Assembly (NCBI GenBank): GCA_973895155.1 | Contig: OZ316896.1 | Span: forward strand, 22,196,001-22,260,000 | Length of the DNA stretch: 64,000 nt | Reading direction: 5' to 3' | Source: Marsupella aquatica | Taxonomy: Eukaryota > Marchantiophyta | Shown: piece after piece, positions 48,501 through 59,600 of the stretch | Layout: each line of letters opens with the position of its first letter | Position numbering within the stretch: the stretch's first letter is position 1 | Translations under genes and position numbers: made by a program | Notes under the pieces: model-generated | Databases searched by the model: none | What the model saw: the letters and a program-made list of their open reading frames with translations, nothing else | Told to the model about the DNA's origin: nothing

Positions 48501-51500
48501 AAGATTCAAAGTCTGCGCTACTCTACTCCGCAGCAGATGTTCTGGGTGCTCTTGTCCGGATGCTAGATCAGGCAGGGGGGTCTAATCCTTCTGAACGGCA
48601 GAAACTGGGACAAGGCGTTATCTCCAGACTGATTCCAGCTCCCTTATTGTCATGCTTACAGCAAGAAGAGGGAGTGGAGAAATTTATCAATTTGATAGCC
48701 TCAGATGTTGTGGAACCCTTGGCGTTGTGGACAGCCGAAGTCCGGACCGAGCTCCGAACCCGACTTAGTGAACGCCTTCAACAGCATAATGCCAGTCTTG
48801 CCTCCGGGAGTGCTCCATCTGGGGATGAGCTTGAGTGGTTGCAAAGCTTTCAGTACGAGTCCGTCAAGGGAGAGCTTATTGTAGGTGGTCTGTTCGTGAA
48901 ATCCGTCGCGGGTGGACAATGGGGAAGCTCCAGTTTACCTGCTGGTCACGAATTTCTAGATGGCATAATGGAGTACTTGGCCGTCACCCAGGAGGTTTTG
49001 TTTGTACAGGACAAGGAAGTTGAAAAGAGGGAAGTTGGAGAAGAGAGAAGAGACATTGAAGATGAAGAGTCGGTGAAAAAGGAAAGAGAAGAAAAGGAGC
49101 AGGCAGCTGTTGCAGAATACCTCACGGTTTTGGCTGCTCTTAGAGAAGGGTTGAAGTATGCCATCAAGTGTGACAGAGGCGACATCCTTGAACATGTGCA
49201 ACCCTCAGCTCTTGCCAAGATTGTAGTGGGAGGCAAAAGCCATCCAGAGGCATGTGTTGAGATTTCTACTATTGTGAAGGTGTTAGCTGAGCATAAGCTA
49301 TCCAGGGATGCAATGCTACGGTCTGAACTGATGCAGGCTCTAACCGTGCAGCTATGGCAAGCTGCGACATCTAGTGGTGAGGAACATCTGAAGGAGGATA
49401 TTCTGATGGAAACTCTTGATGCATTCCTCCTCCTAAGTGAGAGAATTCCCGCTACTTTGTCCGCCACCAACTACTTTGCCAACTGTGGAGCGCTTCTCCC
49501 CCTTCTGGCAATTTTCTGCCATGTAGATCTTCCCAGCCTGGATGGAGATGATATTGGCATTTCAACAGCGCAGAATATACCCTTCGAAGGGAGACTGTTG
49601 GCTGCCCAAACCTTGGGCCAGCTTTTGTTGGCTGGCAGTGGAGTGAGCCGCCGATCCAAGTTGCTTAATGATATTTCCAAACAGAAGATGTTGCTAAATG
49701 GAAATGGCTCAGCGAATGGGCACAAGACGACTCATGAAGGGATTGGGGAAGCAACAGATATGTATCAACTCGTCAATTTGCTTGAGCCCAGCTCTGGTGG
49801 TGACAAATCAGAACCACTAGTCATAGCGACATTGCTTCTTCTCCTACCCGTGGACCTATTATCCACTTTGGCCAGGGACCCACAGGGAGGTTGTAAGGCT
49901 TATGATGGCTCTTCTCAGTCTCCGAGACTGGTATGGGACCAAGAGACCCGAACTCGTGTAAAAATTGTTTTGTCCAAGGAAGCAGCAAAGGTGCAGGAGG
50001 TTGTGAAGACAAAAGGGCTGGTGGCTATGCCTTCATGGTCCTTAAGCAAGCGACGACCTGCGTTCTTGCGGAGTATCTTAGTCACCATATCGGACAATGA
50101 AACAAGGCCATTGTTCAGGGATGAGGCTGGAGACGATTATGCACTCGAGATGTATCTAGGTGGCTTTTTTGTGGACCAATTTTTGAGAGATCCTGGCTAT
50201 GATTTTGGCAAATTGCTTGAGGAACGATTCTCGCGAGAGATCCGGAAGGCTGTGGTCATAGGGGCGCCTTCTGATGGATTCAATGCATATGAGTTCAGTT
50301 TTGATGACAGGAGACGGCTTCTCCTTGCCTTGATCTTACTATTCAAAGGGCGCCCAGCTCTACTCTCTGGACACTCTAATCTGGATATATTTTTCCCAGT
50401 TTACGAGCTTATTAGTAGTGGCAGTGGGATGGAAAGACGCGCTCTATCACAAGCCGCAATGCTTTTATTTCATTGCACAGCTAATAGTCCAGATATTGCT
50501 GATTGTATGAGTTCCTCGGAACTGATCTACACGTTGGCAACTTTCCTGGAATTAAAAGTTCCTCCCTCAGACGCGGGTAGTGCGGGAACGGATCCCAGAT
50601 TATGCAGCCTCATGCTATTGCTCCGCCTGATTCGCCTCAGCAGTGCAACAGTAGAGATAGCTCTCAAACTGGGTTTCGTGTCAAAGGTAGCTGACATTGT
50701 GCTCAATGTTGATGACTCGGCCGTTGTTCGGCAACGGGCAGCGGAGTGTCTAGCAGTTATGTGTTCGGACAAAAGGAGGGGCCATGAGGTCACGAGATTG
50801 TTGGAAAATCTCGTTCCTCAAAATGCTAAAGGATATGGAGCATGGAATATACCTTTGGGCAACATTCGTGAGGAATCTGTTGACTCGAGAACTATGAACC
50901 ATTTTCTGCGATATCGTTTCCCTTGCAGTTGGTGGACACTGGACACCCCAGAGGGAACCACGGTAACTGAAGTACCAGAGCCCATGGGCCCCGTCACCGT
51001 TGTTGATGCAACTGTGACTTTCCCAAATGGAAAGCTTTCTCACTTCAATGACGATGCCGAGGGTGTGTTTAAAAGAAGTATTGCGGCAATGGCTAATGTC
51101 GAGATCCGAGATGTAAATATATTAAGAAAGCGTGCCGGGAGCTTAATGATTGACTTCCAAGTTTTTTTCAGGCGTAGACAAGATTCTGGAAGGACATATC
51201 ATTATCGTGAACCTGAGGTAGAAGCTCGTGCGTTTAAAGAGAAACTAGAGAGGGAGGGGACGAAGTTGTTTTCAAGTCGATTCTTTGAATCAATGGGGAC
51301 ACCTAGAGTGACATCAATTGCTTTGAATCACATCGCCAATAACCTTCAGTCGTCCCCTCTGAAAAGCAACTCTCTCCCAAGCGAGGGAAGCGTTGGGAAT
51401 CCAACCGTTCAAATAGTGTACATGGCTGCTGGTCAAGCCCCACCCTTGAGAACGAACAGCACAGGAAAGGATGTGAATGTCATATATGTGCAGGGTAATC

Positions 51501-54076
51501 CAACGTCAGAGCAGCTTCTGAAGGCATCTGGGATAGACTTTGGAGATCAGGGGAATTTTGTGCTCCCACAGCAACCTCAAATAGTGTACCAGCTTCCTCC
51601 GGGCAGCACGGGGTCACCTCAACCTCAGGTCATTTACCAAGCTTCACCGGGGCAGTCGTCAATGCTTGGGCAAGCAACTGGATATCTACCACAACTTCAA
51701 TCATCTGTAGACATGTCGACTGTCATTGCTGCGAAGCCCCAGCAAGTCCCCACTTTGGTATCGGAAAGTAGAGGACATCCTCCTTTGTCTCAGGACATCT
51801 ATACAAATGGTTTTACATCTTCCTTTCCAGATTCATTCTTGCCAGGATTGCAAGGCTCTCTCTCGCCCGCGCCATCTACTCCCACACGTACACCTTCATT
51901 GCCTACAATGTCATCTCCACCTTCATCCCTACCATCTTTCAAGTCGTTGCCCAGCATATCTCCCTTCTCCTCACCACTTCCCCCATCCTCCAATAGAAGC
52001 AGTATTCCCAGTGCTGTATCTCCACCAACACCACCACTACCTGTTGCACCTGCCAGAGCATCCCCTCCTCCAGCACCTCCGGTCTCAGGTATACGGAGTC
52101 CACCACCTCCTCCGCCACCCCCAGGTGGAGCTTCTCGTGGTCCTCCACCACCTCCACCACCCCCAGGGGGAGCTGCTCGAGATCCTCCTCCTCCACCTCC
52201 ACCACTCCCAGGGGGAGCTTCTCGAGGTCCTCCTCCACCTCCACCACCCCCAGGTGGAGCATCTCGAGGCCCTCCTCCACCTCCACCACCCCCAGGTGGA
52301 GCATCTCGAGGCCCTCCTCCACCTCCACCACCCCCAGGTGGAGCTTCTCGTGGCCCTCCTCCACCTCCACCACCTCCAGGTGGAGCTTCTCGTGGCCCTC
52401 CGCCACCTCCACCACCACCAGGTGGAGCTTCTCGTGGTCCTCCACCTCCACCACCCCCAGGAGGAGCGACTCGTGGCCCGCCTCGACCTTCTCCATCCAA
52501 ATCAAGTACTCCACCTCCTGCTTCAATGAAAGCAGCCCCGCCCCTACCACCCTCAGAAATGCTTCCCGTTGCAGGTAAGTGTGCACACTCTCTGCGATGC
52601 TTTAACTTGGATGTAATGTGGTGGATTATTTAAATGAACTTTTCGTCTCTCAAGGCTATTTCAATGTTGCTACTGTTGCAGATCTTAGGCTAATGCTGCG
52701 TTTGTCCTTTTCCAGACACGGGTGCCTCAAAGAAAAATGGTTTCATGGTTAAGTCAGAAGAAGGAAAGTGAGTCATCGATACTGAGTACTTTGGACATTT
52801 TTTCTCCGCCTAGTTGATAGTTGTGATAGTTTAAAAGTGGATTCTGTTATTTTATTATGAAGATAGTCATCAAACGCTTTGACTCACAGGCTGATATGGT
52901 GTTTCCCTTACTTTTGCAGAATGGTGCCTCTAAGAAAAGCCATTGACCTGGTTTTGGAAGGAGCTGACATAACGGATGAAAACAAAGGACTTGCCACAGT
53001 GAATTTTCTAGAAGCATTTGAAGAAGGTCAGCTCAACCCCCAGTTTCTCTGTGCTGAGGATATGTTCATCCATTTCCTGGCTGACATGCAATCAAAGTGT
53101 GACGTCTTACTTTTTTCCTATTTCTCGTGGTGGGATGACCAGATGAGGAAGAATTAGGGAGAATGCTAGAGAACTATCCAAAGCTTGTACAAAAATATGC
53201 TCTACAGCCACAGCTCTGCTACGATTTGATGTGCGTTTGGGAAGAGCACTGCTTGGATCTAATGCTGCCAGAAGAGCTGGTAAGTGAAGTAGACTTCGTG
53301 ATTTCGAAAGCATTGGAATTATATCTATTCGAACTGCTGTTTTATGGCAATGACTGTGTGTAGCTGTTAGATTTAAGTTGTAAGAACCATCGCTTAGATC
53401 TTGCATTGAAGGTAGTCATTCTTATTGAAAAATTTGTGATATCGACTTTGTTGCAGGCCAAGTACAAACGGGGAATTGCAGCATTCGATCTTTGCAGATT
53501 AGATGATCCTGTACAGGCTGTTCAGGAAGCGAAGAAGAAGTTTGCAGGAATTCTGAAGACGCGGAAGTAAGTTTTCTGGATTCTCATCTCACCTATACTA
53601 TGATTTTTACCACGAAAATTTGATGCAAATGATGGAAATGCAGTGGCGCTAAATGTTTATAGACACTTATTTGTAGCCAATTACAACATTACATATTTGG
53701 TTCATGTTACCGGACTGATGACGATGGCTGTTGAACGACCCAACGCAGAGAGAAGGAATGGAAAGAGAAAAGTAAGCAGATAAAGGGAGACATGTCTGCA
53801 GAACTGGCCAAGGCTGTCGGAGGACGAAAGGTAATTTTTTTGTGGTTGTTATTTTTTGGCACAATTTTTCTTGCAGTATTCCCTAGCTCCTTAGTTTGAG
53901 AAACCTAACCACTGAGTTGTGTTTATATGCCTGATTTGAGACTAGTTTTTAAAGCAAGCCCTCGGACTTTTGGTGTTGTGCAGGAGAAGATGAATTTAGA
54001 GAACGCTCAGGATGAGTTGAAGGCAATGTCAAAGGGGAAGATCCAGAAAAAGAAGAAATCACAAGCTGGGTCATAA
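36592..54076 (+). CDS. GRV2/DNAJC13 (RME-8)-like giant endosomal protein lacking the J domain, with proline-rich repeat and novel tail
   Basis: Exons follow the family in order. PH-like N-terminus: 36592-36901, 38350-38474, 38715-38873, 39146-39229, 39374-39510, 39791-40013 (GERDNFIASM). Armadillo-like exons follow to about 46,500: TPGLVWNDIKRSEL near 42.8 kb, SAMSRLYKMGAFEILL at 45.6 kb, APEVIWNAEMRKLLLEHL at 46.3 kb. Next come YPELA and YLQNLLDDKRFPTYQINDS (about 46,700-46,806), the block that precedes the J domain in GRV2. The following exons (about 46,981-47,088 and 47,238-47,421) go straight to RIHLLLQSQALLLERYPQL, the block that follows it; there is no HPD. The 4.1-kb exon 48440-52574 holds LWTAEVRTELRTRL, FLRDPGYDFGKLLEERFSRE, an SEA-like stretch and proline repeats. 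The tail lies in 52716-52767, 52920-53098, 53143-53279, 53457-53566, 53748-53830 and 53984-54076, ending KKKKSQAGS. GRV2/RME-8 acts in endosome sorting with Hsc70 through its J domain. Exons between 40 and 46 kb are approximate. Confidence 0.8.
46700..47421 (+). other. Position where the J domain should be, and is not
   Basis: In GRV2 and DNAJC13 the block YPEL...YYL.NLCD...FPNWPI... is followed by a linker, a J domain with HPDKNPEGR, then W/R-LLLLLKAQ. Here the first block (about 46,490-46,806) and the last (LLLQSQALLLERYPQL, about 47,070-47,270) are joined only by a Gly/Ser linker (SNGSPAGSGGALW). Neither the exons nor the introns between show an HPD codon run in any frame I read. Confidence 0.75.
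48255..48280. repeat. CT/TA microsatellite in an intron
   Basis: A short TCTCTCTC tract runs into TATATATATAT inside the intron before the 4.1-kb exon of the DNAJC13-like gene. Confidence 0.8.
52092..52500 (+). repeat. Coding repeat: nine proline-tract units (P7-8 plus GGASRG)
   Basis: Within the long exon nine units of a poly-Pro tract plus GGA(S/A/T)R(G/D) are repeated with a 42-48-bp period. DNA copies in the middle are nearly identical, which indicates recent expansion or homogenisation. Each proline tract resembles a profilin- or SH3/WW-binding segment of the kind in formin FH1 domains. The antisense frame is also open (glycine-rich) but is a by-product of the repeat. Confidence 0.9.
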
Positions 54077-56633
54077 CAGTCTAGCCCAAGAGGTTGACCT
54101 GCAACCTGGGCTGTATGTCAGAGCACATTGTTTTAGCGCATTTTGCCAATTTGTAGGTGTTACCCTATTGGTGAATCAGAGTACGTGAAAGGAAATATTC
54201 CCGAGAGATAGGGCTCCAATTCATTGCGAGACAGTTCTAGTCAAGCTATTCTAAAACGTAGCAGTGTTTAGTGTGTAAAACGTAGTCAGAATGTAGAATC
54301 TATTCTTGAGGCGGGGTCATTTGATGGATCTGAGAATTCAAAGGAAGAGTTTATTTTTTAATAAGGCTGAAGCCTGAAGCAACTGCAGTTTCTCCCTTCG
54401 GAGATCATATTGAGTAAACTACAATTTTGACGGGAGAACCCATCTTTGATGGGGAAACTATTGTGTGGGCCAGCTTTCCCCGGTAGGGTCCGAATCGGTT
54501 GAGCTCATTGTCACACTACCTTCGCCTCTCGTTGTGTCAAGTAGGAATTTCATCTGTTGGAATGAAATGGAGTGGAATCGAACGGATTTGATTTCATGCA
54601 ACGATTTTGAAGGTCAGAGAGCTCCAATTTTGCAAACATCTGTCAGAGCGGGAGTGTCTTCGTCAACCGGGTGGTGCATATGTGCAGCAAAAGCATAAAC
54701 ACTGATTCGAAGGTCTGCATTCTGTTTACCTCTGACAGACAACAATTCTACTTTTCTTTCGTGTAAGAGTCCTCCATCAGGAGCCACAATCATCACCTCA
54801 ATGGCGATTTCAATTTCAGTTTGCCAGACATGCTTTGTTACTGTATGTTTTCGCTCTGAATATCTTGGTCAACTTGGTCACTACCGCAAACGTTTACCCA
54901 CTGATTTAGACCCCCAAAATAGCCTTGAATGGCCACCCTGCAAGTCTTGAAGCAAGTGAATAACTTTTTGTGATCAAAGATCGCAAACCAAGTTACTACT
55001 ACCCATAGCATGTCTAGTCGACCCATCCAAGAGATGATGAGCGGCCAACAGGGAAGGCATTGAAATAACCCGAAGTTCAAAAAAATGTAGACAAGAGCAA
55101 CTTACATGGTTACCAACCCTTCAACCACTTCGGACACTTTCTCTTTGTATTTGCTGGATGTCTTGTATGACAGTCATGGAGGCATGTGTTACGTTCATAA
55201 ACTTGGAAAAGATGACTTTTTGTTTATCAAGACTAATTTGTGTGTAGTGAACTGAGCTATCATAATCAGCAATGTGGATTGTCCTGAACATGAAGTATAA
55301 CATCTTATCTGGCCAGTAACATTTTATATGAACATCATGTTTACGTGATAACATCTATTTTCAATTGGGCAAATGCTTTTAATTTGTATTCAAAAGACTT
55401 GATATATACCCTCCATTGCTCTCTGCATAACTCCAAGATATGGATTCCTCCTACGTGACAGAAAGACTGGTAGCTTGGCGACTGCATGGTTGTAGACTAA
55501 TTGAAAAACGTCTATTAATAGGATTTATGTAAATTTTATGGGTTTATTTTTAAAACAGTGAACCACCGATACATTAGTCTTTTTACATGAAAATGGTTGA
55601 CTATTCCTAGAACTAATTTATCTACAAGGAATTTTGTAAACCACCTTTTGTATGTCTTAGTTTACTTGTGGCTACACTCTTACCATGGCATGGGTGTTTC
55701 ATCTTTCCACTCTGAATATACTCTTACCAGGGTGGACCTCTCTCTTGTGCATGGAAGTAAATGCTGGCTTTGGACATCAATCATGGAGACATAGTGAGAG
55801 GTGTTGCTAACAACGAGAGGTCCTGCTTCCAGACACTTTGGTCCAAAAATTGCTTGCATTTACGTACAGTCTACCGTGTCTAAGTGCAGGCTCCCGGGAC
55901 CCCAAGCCTGCAGTTATCCACGTTATGCACTTCATCATAAGTGCATGGTGCACTTTTCCATATGTGTCTGTTGCACTTTCCAATAAATGTCTATGAAATC
56001 ACTAATGCACTTCCACAAATGTCTTGTCAGGTCATATACATAGACTTCTCATACCCAGAATACTCATAGTGCACGATTGAACTGAATAAGTGCATGAAAC
56101 TACAGTGTAGTTGTTTGTTGCACTTATCAATAAATGCTTCTATCATATGTGTTGCAGTCATTGATTAATGCATCTATACTCTTATAGATGGAAAATGCCC
56201 TTATGTATTTGTCGTTTAGTGACGGACGACCTGCACTTACAAACGGTGCATTTTTTGGTGCATTTACAAGGAATTTGCTATAATATTGAGGGACGACACA
56301 AACACCCTGCAGTTACCCATGGAATGCAGTTATACACGCTGCACTTAGACACGGTAGACTGTACACAGTCACAAGGGTACTAGCTTCCAAGGGTAAAGCA
56401 TGAGAGCATACATGCCATGGGGTCCACAAACTAATTTCAATTAGAATCAGCTTCCAAGACCGTATAAAATGTAGATCCTTGCCTATGATGTAAGAGTTGC
56501 ATCCCCGGATTTTTCCTATGTCAATGTGGTTCATAGAATGTTCCAATTCTAGTAGTCTACTTGTCTGCCAATCTATAGTGAAAGTCTGGCCATGCATTGA
56601 TTTTTACACAAACTTTCCTGCAAGTGGCCTGAC
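54077..56633. other. Intergenic region with a TGCACTT-rich repeat block
   Basis: From about 55,850 to 56,360 the motifs TGCACTT, GTGCATG and AAGTGCA recur many times. CTACCGTGTCTAAGTGCAG at about 55,871 is answered by an inverted-looking CACTTAGACACGGTAGAC at about 56,343, so the block may be the two ends of a decayed inverted-repeat element. The same sequence type resumes at about 61,560 (TTGTGCACTTTGCATG), after the LINE insertion. No gene recognised. Confidence 0.5.
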
Positions 56634-56648
56634 AAAAATTAAGCTAGA
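56634..56648. repeat. 5' target-site duplication of the LINE
   Basis: AAAAATTAAGCTAGA is identical to the 15 bases at 61,530-61,544 and flanks the LINE exactly. Confidence 0.9.
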
Positions 56649-59600
56649 TAGCTTTCTATCTAGCTTGCAAGCGGTTCCGTCGTGAATTCATGGAAATTCA
56701 ATCTAAAAAAACAAGTAAACAAATAACAATAGAGGATCTTCGCGCAAAAATATTATCGCTGCGCTCCTTCGCTGGTGGCTGCCTAACTGGAAACAACCTC
56801 ACTGAGTTGCGAGAGGCGGAGGTTGCTCTTAGAGATTCTGAGTTCCGAGAGGCTATTGAGCTTCGTAAGAAATCAAGGATTCGGTGGCTGGGGCTCGGGG
56901 ATGCCTCTACTAAATTCTTTTTTAATATTGTTAGGATCCAACAGCAGCGAGCCAGGATTCCTTGCCTTCGTCTCTCGGATGGCACATTATCTCACAACAA
57001 GGATCTGGTCCTCATAGAAGTTGGAAACTTCTACCGTTCACTCTATTCCCCGGATGCCCCGGAAACTCAGCTCAATGTACAAGCTAGAAGGAAAATGCTT
57101 CGGTTCTCCTCCAAACGAATCTCTCAAGCAGAATCCAATCAGTTAGACGCAGCCCCTTCTATGGATGAACTCTTTTCAGCAGCCAAAAAGATGAAGAAAA
57201 ATAAAGCCCCAGGCCTAGACGGCCTTACAATAGAGGTCTTTTTGGGGTGTTGGGGATTCATTGCGCCAGCCTTTACCGGCATGATCTTATCTTTCTGGGC
57301 AGACGGTATCATGCTACCAGGATTTATAGAGGGAGTAATAAAGCTGGTCCCACAATCAACTGATAAAACAAGATTGACGGATTGGAGGCCAATCACTCTT
57401 CTGAATATAGCATATAAAATCATAGCAAAGCTGATTGCTATCAGGCTCGGGAGAGTTCTGCCAAAGATGGTAAACCCTCAACAAACAGGGTTTGTTCCTG
57501 GGCGTCAGATTCTTGATAACGTTTCTTTGGCATGGTTGGCGATAGACTGGATCTCAACAAATAACGTGCCTGCTCTATTCATAAAAATGGATTTTTCAAA
57601 AGCATTTGACCGCGTAGACCACCGTTACATCAGGGAGACTCTCAGCACATTAGGCCTGAGCCAATCGCTTACTAGGAATATCATGGGTCTAATGATGCAA
57701 GCAACTGCTAAGGTTCATGTCAATGGGTTATTCACGGAACCCATTCCTCTCATGCGGGGAGTCCGTCAAGGATGTCCCCTCGCCCCTCTCATCTATGCAT
57801 TATCGACACAGCCTCTCATGGACGTCTTTGACGCAGCCCTACAGGCTAATGAACTGCAGGGCATTAAAATAAATAACAAACTCACTCTGTTTCATAGATT
57901 CTTTGCAGACGATCTAGGAGTTATCACCCCTGCTAAGGAATCTAGCTTCTTGGATATATGTGGAACGATGGACTTATATGAGCATGCAGCAGGGGCACGC
58001 CTAAATCTGGAGAAGACCGAGGTTCTCATTTTATGCATAGACACTCCTCCGCAATGGTTATTAGATACCAAATGTGTAATCGTTCCTATGGGCCATATAT
58101 CCAGCTACTTGGGTGCCCCGATTGGACAATATCTATCCAAGACCCAACTACATGAATATTGCCTGAAAAAATTGAACAAAAGACTCGCTTCTTGGTCGAA
58201 CAAAAGCTTCTCATTCACGGGTCGTGTCCTGTTGGTAAAACAGGTCTTGTTATCCATGACAGTATTCCATATGATGTATACTAACTTCGCAGTGAGTTTT
58301 ACAGACATGATTCAACGGACGTGTAAGAATTTTCTATGGGGTTATAACAAAGAGGGAGCCAGGAAAACACCATTGGTTTCCTGGGACCGGATGTGCGCCA
58401 GTAAACAAAATGGGGGCCTCGGGTTCAAGGACATAAATCTTCAGGCCACGGCATTGCTGGCCAGATGGGCCATTCGGATGATATCAGACCAGGATTCAGA
58501 CTGGGCGATATTATTCTCGGCCAATCTCCGCCTGGCAGCATGGAAAAAGACGGTGTTGCTTCGCCAAGCAGGGTACACCACCATGGATCGGTTCCTATTC
58601 TCCTCCCCGTCCAGCTTTCGAGGTATGGTATACACGGCAGGTATATGGAGGGCATGGAATAAGATCAGGATCAACTTGCACTGGCAGTCTGGCTCACAAG
58701 CCATTCCAGCAAGATGGAGGATCGAGGACTTTCTTCCTAAATTTTTCACCTCCTCAGACTTTCCTATCTCTTTGGTTCCTAGGATTATCATCGCCTGTTA
58801 TCGTCTAAATATTCGGTATGTCTCTGACCTCTGGATGCAGGATCCGGGCTGTTGGGTGGACTTTTTGCCTCGTCTCTCCAGGCTGCGGGGGTTTGGGGTC
58901 ATAGAGTTAGACACTCTATCTAGGATCATTTTGTCTATTCATAGCGGCCCTCCACCTTCCATTTCTTCTTCCTTCGCCGGATCCCAATGGTTCTGGTGTG
59001 GCCTTCAAAATCATCGCAGACCTCATTTCCTCAGCAGCATGCAAGCTTATAATTTCCTACACCAGGCTGGGGGAGACATCGGCTCTCTTAACAATCGATG
59101 GGGGACGTCAGACTCCGCAGGAGATTGGGGGCGCAGGTGGAGGAGGATCTGGCGATCAGATCTGTCTAATCGTGGTAAAATCTTTTTATGGCGGGTCCTG
59201 GCTGCAGGATTATTTTCAGGAAAACGAGCTAAGCAGTGTGGACATGGAGATGGGATGTGTCCATCCTGCCCGGATCGGGTGGAGGATAATCCTCATATTT
59301 TCTTCTCCTGCAGGCAAGCTATTTGTGCTTGGAACCGGACTGCCTGGTTCTATGAGCGGGTGCCGTCTCTCTCCCTTCTTCCAGGGGGACATTCTTTCAC
59401 AAGCACATTGGACCTTGCCCTTGGTCGTACCCCACGGCTATCTGCTCGTATTTTTGTTATCTATGAAACCGTGTGGCTCCTATGGAAAAATAGAAACTCT
59501 CAGTTGTTTCAAAGCCAAACTGTAGTCTTCTCCCCCTTTCTGGCCGCATCATCTGTCGTTCAGCATCTACGTTCGGTGGCTCTTTGTTCAGACTCAGAAA

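Noticed and set aside
51726-52529. 267-codon His/Leu-rich plus-strand frame overlapping the proline exon
   Set aside because: A shifted reading of the same codon repeat, with no independent start or domain.
51799-52586. Long antisense frames (233 and 215 codons), glycine-rich or Leu/Glu/His-rich, opposite the proline exon
   Set aside because: They mirror the repeated proline codons; the sense frame has splice sites, family context and a continuing reading frame.
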